Positions 54,725-62,523 of a stretch of DNA of 64,000 bases are shown here, piece after piece (position 1 is the first letter of the stretch; each line of letters opens with the position of its first letter). The stretch is from Pelagihabitans sp963760375 (GTDB taxonomy: Bacteria; Bacteroidota; Bacteroidia; Flavobacteriales; Flavobacteriaceae). Position numbers and translations under genes: made by a program. The notes beneath the pieces are model-generated. The model saw only the letters and a program-made list of their open reading frames with translations. It ran no database searches and was not told the origin of the DNA. The stretch covers positions 62,001 to 126,000 of the forward strand of contig CAVXCS010000001.1 in the NCBI GenBank assembly GCA_963760375.1. Reading direction: 5' to 3'.

Positions 54725-55570
54725 ATGATATCGATAAAACTTTCTAAACCTTTCTTAATACCTCTACCGGCAAGGATAATTGAACTTTCCCTTCTTTGCG
54801 GCACGATCGTGTATGCCACGGCCATAGGTCAGGATTATCTACATTCCGAAATACATGCCTCACGCTTTTTTTGGTCTGAGACCTTGCTCTATAATACCTA
54901 TTGGTTGTGGTTCTTTCCCTTCCTCTACCTTTCAATCCCCTTATATCGATGGTTGAAATCCAAATCGATCGTAACCAAAGTGTTTTGGACCGGCCTGTAC
55001 GGAATAGGATTGAGCCTTTGCCACCTATTTGTCTTTACGGGCGCCTTCTGTACTTTCAGCAGCTTGATTTATGAAAATCCCCATGCGTTTGACAAAATTT
55101 TCAACGGGGCATTGGCCAACCATGGGCAACTTACCTTCTTGGCCTATCTTATCGCACCTTACCTATATGGATATCTTTCCGAATCCCTGAATTCCCTGAA
55201 AAAGGCTAGAACGGCCAAATACCCAAAGACCCTCAAGTTAAGAAACGGACTCTGCCTTAAGGAAATCGAGGTAGCTACCATTGAGGCCATCGTTACCGAT
55301 AAACCTTATTCGATGATGCTTTGCGGCAGCCATGGTTATTTACATGATTACAATTTGAAGCAATTGGAGGGCGCTTTAGATCCTTCCTTTTTTCTTAGGG
55401 TACATCGGTCGGTGATCGTGAACAAAAATCACATCAGATCATTGACTTCCAGAAAGAACGGCGACTATGATGCCCTGCTATCGAATGGCCGATCGGTGCG
55501 ATTGAGCAGGCATTATCGGCAACATTGGGAAGCACTGGTACTCCACTGGGCCAAGAATCCCCTCCAGTAA
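54725..55570 (+). CDS. Membrane-bound LytTR-family transcription regulator
   Basis: This 281-residue protein has an N-terminal half with about four membrane segments (residues 20-155) and a C-terminal LytTR DNA-binding domain (about 175-275). LytTR marks are IEAIVTDKPYSMMLCGSHGY, LDPSFFLRVHRSVIVNKNHI and LLSNGRSVRLSRHY. Proteins of this layout act as one-component membrane sensors in Bacteroidota. It lies between copies B and C of the small secreted protein, so control of these or of the dioxygenase-like gene is possible but unproven. Confidence 0.88.
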   Translation: MISIKLSKPFLIPLPARIIELSLLCGTIVYATAIGQDYLHSEIHASRFFWSETLLYNTYWLWFFPFLYLSIPLYRWLKSKSIVTKVFWTGLYGIGLSLCHLFVFTGAFCTFSSLIYENPHAFDKIFNGALANHGQLTFLAYLIAPYLYGYLSESLNSLKKARTAKYPKTLKLRNGLCLKEIEVATIEAIVTDKPYSMMLCGSHGYLHDYNLKQLEGALDPSFFLRVHRSVIVNKNHIRSLTSRKNGDYDALLSNGRSVRLSRHYRQHWEALVLHWAKNPLQ

Positions 55571-55644
55571 GCCAATTTGTAATCCTTGCCGACCAAATTG
55601 TACCATTTTCCGCCTATTTTCGGGAAACGTTTAATTTTAAAAGC

Positions 55645-56847
55645 ATGTTGAAAAGTAGTCTTTTGTTCTGTCTGATGGCCGTGATGATGAATTGTGCCGG
55701 GCAATCTGAAAAAGAAAATGCCAGCGCAGCCACAAAGGTAAAAGGAGTCATTGGAGGGCCTTTTGAAAACGGGGAATTTATGTTTATAGGAATGCCCGAA
55801 AAAATAAGCTCGGTAGATACAAGTGCCGGCTGGCACCGATCGGCCCAGAAACTTGTGGTCAAGGGCACGGTTTTTAAACGAGATGGCAAAACACCGGCCC
55901 CGGATGTCATTCTTTACTATTACCATACCGACGACCATGGCCTATATGCCAATCATGACGAATTGGATCAACGGGTAAAACGACACGGTTATTTGCGCGG
56001 ATGGGTAAAATCCGATCAAAAGGGCAACTATGCCATTTATACGTTGCGGCCCGCCCCGTATCCCAATGCCGATGAACCTGCACATATTCACCCGGCCATT
56101 CAAGAACCCGGGGTCGAAAATCCATATTATCTCGATGCACTGGTTTTCGATGACGACCCATTGTTGACCACGGCCAAAAGGAAAGCCATGGAAAACCGAG
56201 GCGGTAGTGGGGTATTAAGGCCACTGCTCGATGGGGACGTGCAAATCGCTGAACACAACATCATTTTGGGCCTGAACATCCCGGGCCATCCCGATAAGGA
56301 GGCCTTTGAAAATGTTTCGGGCAAAAATATTGGAGAGGATGTCGTTTCGTTTACCCCCTTTCATGCCTGGGGACCGGATAAGGGCACCCGAACCTGTCCG
56401 ATCTGCAAATATGGAAGATATCATGGTCTCCTGTATTTTGTCGGGAATACGCCCAACTGGGACCACATTGAAAAATGGTTGGTCTTTCTTGAACAGGAAA
56501 GCGCGAAACGCAAACAATATCTTAAATCCTATTTTATCTACGGCAATGAGGATGACTATTCAATGACCGGTAGAACAAAAGAATTGGAAGCATTGGGCAA
56601 GAAGTTGGGATTGCAACATCTCGCCCTCACCTTTGTACCCTCATTCCATGACAAAAGCTCTGAAGTGGATCTCAATAAAATTGACCCGAATATTGAAAGC
56701 ACCATACTGTTGTACCGAAACAGAAATATCATCGATAAGTTCATCGGCCTGGAACCTACCGAGTCTAATTTCAGGAAGGTCACCGAACGATTGGACCACA
56801 CGACCGACGATTTGTTTCAACTGCCCACTTTGCTAGGGCATGATTAA
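55645..56847 (+). CDS. Intradiol dioxygenase-like domain fused to a thioredoxin-like domain, lipoprotein
   Basis: This 400-residue lipoprotein (lipobox MMNC, Cys17) has two parts. Residues about 65-215 are an intradiol ring-cleavage dioxygenase-type beta-sandwich, with the iron ligands in YYYHTDDHGLY (Tyr101), RPAPYPNADEPAHIHP (Tyr139, His147, His149). Residues about 230-400 are a thioredoxin-like domain with a Cys251-Pro-Ile-Cys254 motif (TCPICKYGR). Intradiol enzymes open catechol-type rings. The ligand set is complete, but the N-terminal cysteine-rich patch of similar proteins is missing. The ATG at 55645 is preferred over the longer frame, which runs into the regulator. Confidence 0.85.
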   Translation: MLKSSLLFCLMAVMMNCAGQSEKENASAATKVKGVIGGPFENGEFMFIGMPEKISSVDTSAGWHRSAQKLVVKGTVFKRDGKTPAPDVILYYYHTDDHGLYANHDELDQRVKRHGYLRGWVKSDQKGNYAIYTLRPAPYPNADEPAHIHPAIQEPGVENPYYLDALVFDDDPLLTTAKRKAMENRGGSGVLRPLLDGDVQIAEHNIILGLNIPGHPDKEAFENVSGKNIGEDVVSFTPFHAWGPDKGTRTCPICKYGRYHGLLYFVGNTPNWDHIEKWLVFLEQESAKRKQYLKSYFIYGNEDDYSMTGRTKELEALGKKLGLQHLALTFVPSFHDKSSEVDLNKIDPNIESTILLYRNRNIIDKFIGLEPTESNFRKVTERLDHTTDDLFQLPTLLGHD

Positions 56848-56868
56848 TGTTGTAATGTTTTTTTGGAA

Positions 56869-57290
56869 GATTAAGCCATTTTAGCGGCATCCCTTTTGGT
56901 GGTGAAAGAAAGGGCGTGCTTTACTTTAGAATCCGATCTCTTGTACAACCTAGCCACCTCGATGGTGTTCTTCAAAGAAACTTCCTGGGTGGCGGTAGCG
57001 GTCACGATGCCCATTTCGATGGTGGCAACCTTCACGTCCTTGGCAGCGTCTTGGGCTTGGGCGGCCACTCCGATGAAAAGAACTAAGATTAAGGTTGCGA
57101 TGGTTTTCATGACTTGCGTTTTGTTATAATAATAACTCCCGCAAGCGTATTTCAAAGGGTCACGATTCGTTCAAAAACACCCAATACTCGGTAATCGGCA
57201 AAAGGTCGGTCGAAGTGCAAAAAAGCCTCGACGAACGTCCGGGCACCCAAAATCACTTCAGCGAAAGAAGGTGCATTTCAACCGGACTTT
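56869..57290 (-). repeat. Copy C of the small-protein module
   Basis: This block matches copy A over the gene and its leader at about 98% by eye, and continues a few bases into sequence adjoining the M23 peptidase gene. The right edge runs into the M23 gene end at 57295. Confidence 0.9.
56871..57110 (-). CDS. Small secreted protein, copy C
   Basis: The 79-residue protein differs from copies A and B only in one residue (Ala23 for Asn). It has the same signal peptide and motifs. The gene is 184 bases downstream of the M23 peptidase gene on the same strand, and convergent with the dioxygenase fusion gene, whose stop is 23 bases away. Confidence 0.75.
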   Translation of the reverse strand: MKTIATLILVLFIGVAAQAQDAAKDVKVATIEMGIVTATATQEVSLKNTIEVARLYKRSDSKVKHALSFTTKRDAAKMA

Positions 57291-57294
57291 GGGA

Positions 57295-57975
57295 CTAGAT
57301 TTGAAGCAATATATTGGGGTCTGGACAGTTTTTTGAATAAAAATCAAGGGTTTCCGGTGAACAGACCCCCGGATAGTCGCCCATTTTTCCCTCCAGATCC
57401 AGGATGATCTGGAAGTGGAGGTGGGGCGCATAGTGCACGTTGACGTCTGTGGTGCCCAAAGTAGCGAGTACCGATCCGGCCTTAAAAACCTGATCGACAT
57501 GGAGTCCGTTCAATGATTCCAATGAAAGGTGCCCGTAAAGTGTGTGAAATACAAAGCGACCGCGTTCATGCGATAAGATAATGGTGGGACCATAATCGCC
57601 CCTTGTAGCGTTGTTCTGAAAACTGTGAACCTTCCCATCGATAGGCACCATCACGGAGGTACCCGCATCGGTCCAAAAATCGATGCCAAGATGGATATTT
57701 CTAGGGGAATGCCCCTTTTCGGTGAAGCCAGACTTGTCGGCATATAGGTTTCGACGCTCCAAATACCCGCCATAGGCGATTAAGGCCTTGCTTTTTGCCT
57801 TCACCTGATCGATATACCGTTGGCAAATCATCGGATCGGTAATATCCAGTGTATCCAGATCGCGGTTGGTGGTCGATAGATCAAGCGGCGCATAGCGATT
57901 TAGGGGAATAGCGGTATCCAAGATCGCGATGGGCGTGGAAGCTATTGTGGTCAAGAATTCGGCCCAGGTATTCAT
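57295..57975 (-). CDS. M23 family metallopeptidase-like protein
   Basis: This 226-residue protein has an M23 (lysostaphin-type) peptidase domain with the zinc ligands His95 and Asp99 (NIHLGIDFWTDAG), His149 (TLYGHLSLES) and HLHF at 185-188. A helical region occupies residues 1-90. M23 enzymes cleave peptide cross-links in peptidoglycan, but no signal peptide is visible, so either export is by another route or it acts in the cell. Its C-terminus, GDYPGVCSPETLDFYSKNCP, is matched by the fragment at 53.8 kb. The small secreted protein copy C follows 184 bases downstream. Confidence 0.85.
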   Translation of the reverse strand: MNTWAEFLTTIASTPIAILDTAIPLNRYAPLDLSTTNRDLDTLDITDPMICQRYIDQVKAKSKALIAYGGYLERRNLYADKSGFTEKGHSPRNIHLGIDFWTDAGTSVMVPIDGKVHSFQNNATRGDYGPTIILSHERGRFVFHTLYGHLSLESLNGLHVDQVFKAGSVLATLGTTDVNVHYAPHLHFQIILDLEGKMGDYPGVCSPETLDFYSKNCPDPNILLQI

Positions 57976-58129
57976 TTCGCAAATTTATGGGATTATCCCA
58001 TGCAACTAATACTACCCATCTATTTTTCGAATCGATGGATATTTGAAATGCATCCTTAACATTTTTTAACCCCTTGTCTTGTAAGTAGTTCGTAAATTGA
58101 ACTACCAATACCAAAAAAAAATAGGAACT

Positions 58130-58828
58130 ATGAAAATTATCCAAATTACCCTCTTAACTACAATGGCCCTTATGGGCTTGAGCTGCCAGTCGAATGACAA
58201 GGAAAATAAAAAAGTGACCTTGGTCGATGTGGAGCCCATTCAAACGGACATGGCCGCACAATTGCCCCCACAAGATCTCAGCAAATATGAAACCGCTTAT
58301 TTTGCGAGTGGCTGCTTTTGGTGCGTGGAGGCCATTTTTGAAAGTGTAAAAGGAGTTAAAGAAGTGGTATCGGGCTATTCGGGGGGCACCGAAGAAAACC
58401 CCACCTATGAGCAGGTCGGCGGCGGAATGACCCACCATGCCGAAGCCGTAGAGGTTTATTATGATCCAAAGGAAATCTCGTTCACCGCCTTGGTTCAGGT
58501 ATTTTTTGGCTCCCATGATCCCACCACCTTGAACCGCCAAGGCCCCGATCGGGGACCGCAATACCGTTCGATCGCCTTTTACAAGAACGATTCGGAAAAG
58601 AAAATCATCGAAAATTATATTGCGGCACTGAAAGAACAGAAGGTCTACGGGGAGGATGCCATCACCACCGAGGTTACGAAATTCGAAAAGTTCTATGATG
58701 CGGAGGATTATCACCAAGATTATGAGCGGAAACACCCGAACAACCCTTATATCACCAATGTTTCCATCCCACGATTGAACCGGTTCAAAAAGATTTTTCC
58801 AGGTTATTTGAAGGAAGGGGTGCATTAA
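58130..58828 (+). CDS. msrA: Peptide methionine sulfoxide reductase MsrA, lipoprotein
   Basis: This 232-residue protein has a lipobox (LMGLSC, Cys19) and an MsrA domain. The nucleophilic Cys62 is in ASGCFWCVEAIFESVKG, and the family stretch GYSGGTEENPTYEQVGGGMT follows, with HAEAVEVYYDP and DPTTLNRQGPDRGPQYRS. MsrA repairs methionine-S-sulfoxides, here in proteins of the envelope. The ATG at 58130 gives the lipoprotein leader. It diverges from the M23 gene, with about 150 bases between starts. It is followed by a strong bidirectional terminator. Confidence 0.92.
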   Translation: MKIIQITLLTTMALMGLSCQSNDKENKKVTLVDVEPIQTDMAAQLPPQDLSKYETAYFASGCFWCVEAIFESVKGVKEVVSGYSGGTEENPTYEQVGGGMTHHAEAVEVYYDPKEISFTALVQVFFGSHDPTTLNRQGPDRGPQYRSIAFYKNDSEKKIIENYIAALKEQKVYGEDAITTEVTKFEKFYDAEDYHQDYERKHPNNPYITNVSIPRLNRFKKIFPGYLKEGVH

Positions 58829-58915
58829 TCAAAAATGGTCCCAGTTGGATGCCATTTCCATAAAATGCATTGATTTCCTCCTACCAAAATCAAAACATTG
58901 CCGATCGACCAAGGC

Positions 58916-58952
58916 AAATGAAAGACGACCCTACTCGGGTCGTCTTTCATTT
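58916..58952. terminator. Bidirectional terminator after msrA
   Basis: A perfect 16-base inverted repeat (58916-58931 and 58937-58952) with a 5-base loop has A and T tracts at its outer ends. It lies 88 bases after the msrA stop. Confidence 0.85.
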
Positions 58953-59083
58953 ATCGAATTTTGGCTTTATATTTAGGAAATGTAAAGTGCGATCAGTAAC
59001 AGTGCAGCAATCGATAGTTTCACCAAACGGAAGGATCGTTTCCGCCAATAATCACAAAACAACCTATCACAAAATCAAAATCC

Positions 59084-60412
59084 ATGACCACAAGACGAAA
59101 TTTTATTAAAAAGACCACCGTGGGCACGGCGGCAGTGACCTTGGGAAGCCTCGGTTTGCCCAGTATGGGCTATGCAAATATTTTAGGGGCGAACGACCGG
59201 ATCAATTGTGCGACCATCGGTATCAACGGAAGGGGCAAAGCCCATGTGGCAGCGATTCACGCCGATCCCAATGCAAGTATATTATATACCTGTGACGTAG
59301 ACGACCTCATCTTGGAAGCGCACAATGCCTGGTGTCAGGAGCGCATCGGATACGTGCCCAAAGTGGAAAAAGATTTCAGGAAAATTTTGGAAGACAAAGA
59401 GGTTGATGCCATATTTATTGCCACGCCGGAACATTGGCATGCCCCTATGGCGATCATGGCCATGCAGGCCGGAAAACATGTGTATGTGGAAAAACCCTGC
59501 AGCCATAATGCCCATGAAACAGACTTGTTGACCGCTGCCCAAAGGAAATATAAAAAAAAGGTTCAAATGGGGAACCAGCAACGGTCCGCGGAAACTTCCA
59601 TTTCCGCTATCAAGGACATCCGAGAAGGCATCATTGGGGAGGTGTACAAAGGGGAAGCCTACTATTCGAACAACAGAGGGTCCATTGGTATCGGCAATAA
59701 AATTCCCGTGCCCGCCACCCTCGACTGGGAACTATGGCAAGGTCCGGCCCCTAGGGAGGATTACAGGGATAACGTACACGCCTATAACTGGCATTGGTTC
59801 AGAACTTGGGGCACCGGAGAACTGCACAACAACGGCACCCACGAAATAGACATGTGCCGCTGGGCCCTTGGCGTTGATCTTCCCCTAAGCGTTACCTCCT
59901 TTGGCGGCAAGTATACCTATGATGATGATTGGCAGTTTCCGGATAACCAACAGGTGACCTTTCAGTTCGCGAACGATAAGTTCATCACTTGGACGGGCCA
60001 CAGCAGGGGTATCATGAAACCGGAAAGGCCAGGGCGGGGCATCACCATATATGGCAGCAAGGGCTCCATTCAAATGGACAGAAACTTTTACAAGCTGTAC
60101 GACCTACAGGGAAATCCCATCAAATTCGAATTCGAAAGGGCCGCCAGTGCCACCACCGACACCAGGGGGGAAGGACAATTGGATGTAAACCACGTGGCCA
60201 ATTTCTTCGATGCGATCCGTAAGGACACCGCATTGAATGCCGAAATAAACGATGCCAGCATTTCGACAATGTTATGCCATTTGGGCAATATGGCACAGGA
60301 TACCGGGGAGATGTTGAAAATAAACCCGACCGATGGAAAAGTCTTGAACAGTGAAAAAGCAATGGCCCTTTGGAAAAGGGAATATGCCAAAGGCTGGGAG
60401 CCCAAAGTATAA
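59084..60412 (+). CDS. Gfo/Idh/MocA oxidoreductase with Tat leader
   Basis: This 442-residue protein has the Tat leader TTRRNFIKKTTVGTAAVTLG and a Rossmann fold starting at INCATIGINGRGKAH (about 41-55). The motif EKP is in YVEKPCSHNAHE, and the substrate-binding NNGTHEIDMCRWAL is near 245. It is of the Gfo/Idh/MocA family with tightly bound NAD(P). It probably modifies a sugar in the periplasm. A similar gene lies 80 bases downstream and may be co-transcribed. Confidence 0.92.
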   Translation: MTTRRNFIKKTTVGTAAVTLGSLGLPSMGYANILGANDRINCATIGINGRGKAHVAAIHADPNASILYTCDVDDLILEAHNAWCQERIGYVPKVEKDFRKILEDKEVDAIFIATPEHWHAPMAIMAMQAGKHVYVEKPCSHNAHETDLLTAAQRKYKKKVQMGNQQRSAETSISAIKDIREGIIGEVYKGEAYYSNNRGSIGIGNKIPVPATLDWELWQGPAPREDYRDNVHAYNWHWFRTWGTGELHNNGTHEIDMCRWALGVDLPLSVTSFGGKYTYDDDWQFPDNQQVTFQFANDKFITWTGHSRGIMKPERPGRGITIYGSKGSIQMDRNFYKLYDLQGNPIKFEFERAASATTDTRGEGQLDVNHVANFFDAIRKDTALNAEINDASISTMLCHLGNMAQDTGEMLKINPTDGKVLNSEKAMALWKREYAKGWEPKV

Positions 60413-60492
60413 CATGTCCACATGACTTTTGCGAATAATTAAGGATATCGACGCCACTGCTTTATCAGGCTTGGTCAAAAAAAGGGAATTTT

Positions 60493-61683
60493 ATGAAAAG
60501 AAGGGAATTTGTGGTCAAAGGAAGTTTGGCCACGGCGGCCTTGGGCACCTCTACCTTGGCCTTGGGGAAGGTATTTGAGCATAGTAAAAATGACACCATT
60601 CGCATGGGGATCATCGGCACCGGAGATCGCGGAAGTGGCTTGATCCCTTTCCTCAACCAGATCGATCGGTTCGAAGTGGCGGCCTGTTGCGACATACTGC
60701 CTATCCGACTGGAAAAAGCACTTCATAGCGTGGCGGGTGCCAATGCGGAGGGTTACAAAGACTACCGAAAAATGCTGGAAAACAACGATCTAGATGCCAT
60801 TTTGGTGGCTACCCCTTTCAACACCCATTCCAAGATTGCGCTAGACGCGCTTGATGCCGGTAAGCATGTTTATTGTGAAAAAACCATGGCCAAAGGTCTT
60901 GAGGGCATCCTACCCTTGGTGGAACGGGCCAAAGCCTCAAAACAAATTTTCCAAACCGGCCACCAATACCATAGCTCCCGGCTCTATACCCACGTGGTTG
61001 ATTTGATCAAGAATGGTAAAGTGGGCAGGATCACAGCCTTTGAATGCCAATGGAACCGAAACGGGGATTGGCGCCGTCCGGTAGCCGACCCTGCCTTGGA
61101 GCGTTTGATCAATTGGCGCATGTACCGCGAATTTTCTGGCGGATTGGTGTCCGAGCTTTGTTCGCATCAGATCGATTTTGTGAACTGGGTGACAGGCGAA
61201 GTGCCCGAAAGCGTGATAGGTGTAGGAGGTATCGATTACTGGAAGGATGGTCGCGAAACCTATGACAATGTACACCTGATCTATAGCTATCCGAATGGTG
61301 TGAAAGCAAAATTCACCTGTTTGACCAGCAATGCCCTGGATGATTATAAAATCAAGGTGTTGGGCGATAAGGGCACCTTGATCTTGGATTATACCAGCGC
61401 CTGGTTCCATCCCGAAGGCAGTTATCAAAAAGAAACCGGAACGGTAGACGGCGTGGCAGGGGCCACCGTTCCTTGGGAACAAGGGAAGGGCACACCCATT
61501 GAAGTGAAGCACGAAGATCCGAGCAAACAGGCCCTGATCGATTTTAGAGATCATATAATCAATGGCAGCGAACCGATCTCCAATGTGGTTACCGGAGCCA
61601 AGGCCGCCCTTTGTGTGCAAATGGGACTGGATGCCATGCACAACAATGAAATGGTTCGCTGGAACGATTCGCTTACACTTTAA
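60493..61683 (+). CDS. Gfo/Idh/MocA oxidoreductase with Tat leader (EKT variant)
   Basis: This 396-residue paralogue has the Tat leader KRREFVVKGSLATAALG and a Rossmann fold (IRMGIIGTGDRG, about 36-47). The usual EKP motif reads EKT in HVYCEKTMAKGLEG. The substrate-site stretch ELCSHQIDFVNWVT is near 219. The role and substrate are not known. Its place beside the 59.1 kb gene and ahead of the CBM9-like lipoprotein suggests a common pathway on carbohydrate. Confidence 0.9.
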   Translation: MKRREFVVKGSLATAALGTSTLALGKVFEHSKNDTIRMGIIGTGDRGSGLIPFLNQIDRFEVAACCDILPIRLEKALHSVAGANAEGYKDYRKMLENNDLDAILVATPFNTHSKIALDALDAGKHVYCEKTMAKGLEGILPLVERAKASKQIFQTGHQYHSSRLYTHVVDLIKNGKVGRITAFECQWNRNGDWRRPVADPALERLINWRMYREFSGGLVSELCSHQIDFVNWVTGEVPESVIGVGGIDYWKDGRETYDNVHLIYSYPNGVKAKFTCLTSNALDDYKIKVLGDKGTLILDYTSAWFHPEGSYQKETGTVDGVAGATVPWEQGKGTPIEVKHEDPSKQALIDFRDHIINGSEPISNVVTGAKAALCVQMGLDAMHNNEMVRWNDSLTL

Positions 61684-61788
61684 GGATTCATTGCAGCCCG
61701 CACTACCGCTGAAGCCCATTTTGGCACCAAGCAAAACAATAAATCACTATATTTAGGCTGAATATGTCGACCCCAAGACTTATCACCT

Positions 61789-62523
61789 ATGAAAAAAACA
61801 GTAACGCTATGTTGCCTGTGCCTGCTATTTTGTTGCAGCAAGGCGCACCAAAAAAAAGACCACCAGCTCATTGAGGTCAAAAAGACCGATCGACCTCCTA
61901 CCCTGGATGGCAAAGCCACGGAACCCATATGGGACAAGGTGCCATGGCACGCCATAGATCAGAACTGGCTTGGCCGCGCCTATGACCACAACGATTTTGA
62001 CGGGCGGTTCAAGCTTGTCTGGGATTCGGATGCGCTTTACCTCCTTGTAGAAATCGTCGATGATGTACTCTACGACAGAAATGAAGATCCCTTGAAATTG
62101 TATTGGGACGATGATTGCCTGGAATTATTTCTGGATGAGGACAATTCAGGCGGACTGCACCAATTTGATTACAATGCCTTTGCCTACCATTTGGCTTTGG
62201 ACGGAAAGGTAGTTGATTTGGCCCCGGATAAAACACCGCATTTGTACGATGGGCATATTATCTCAACGCGCCATACCGAAGATCGTTTAAGTACATGGGA
62301 AATGGCCGTTCATGTTTACGGTTCGGATTATATCGATGGGGGCTCCAACAAAACCATAAAATTGACCAAAGGAAAGCGAATGGGATTTATTATTGCCTAT
62401 TGCGATAATGACGGCAGCATGGAAAGGGAAAATCTGATAGGTTCGGTCTTTATACCGGGCGAAGATAAGAATTTGGCCTGGATCGATGCCGATTTTTTTG
62501 GGACCCTGGAACTGGAGGATTAG
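61789..62523 (+). CDS. CBM9-like lipoprotein
   Basis: This 244-residue protein has a lipobox near LLFCC (Cys16) and a carbohydrate-binding family 9-like (DOMON-like) beta-sandwich. Its signature is PPTLDGKATEPIWDKVPWHA near 36-55, followed by YWDDDCLELFLDEDNSGG. Such domains bind sugars on the cell surface or in the periplasm. It follows the two Gfo/Idh/MocA genes by 105 bases. The stop at 62523 abuts that of the converging coiled-coil gene. Confidence 0.8.
   Translation: MKKTVTLCCLCLLFCCSKAHQKKDHQLIEVKKTDRPPTLDGKATEPIWDKVPWHAIDQNWLGRAYDHNDFDGRFKLVWDSDALYLLVEIVDDVLYDRNEDPLKLYWDDDCLELFLDEDNSGGLHQFDYNAFAYHLALDGKVVDLAPDKTPHLYDGHIISTRHTEDRLSTWEMAVHVYGSDYIDGGSNKTIKLTKGKRMGFIIAYCDNDGSMERENLIGSVFIPGEDKNLAWIDADFFGTLELED

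Noticed and set aside
53414..57290. The repeated modules as an insertion sequence or transposon
   Set aside because: No transposase, terminal inverted repeats or target-site duplications are visible, and the repeats contain only the small gene and its leader.
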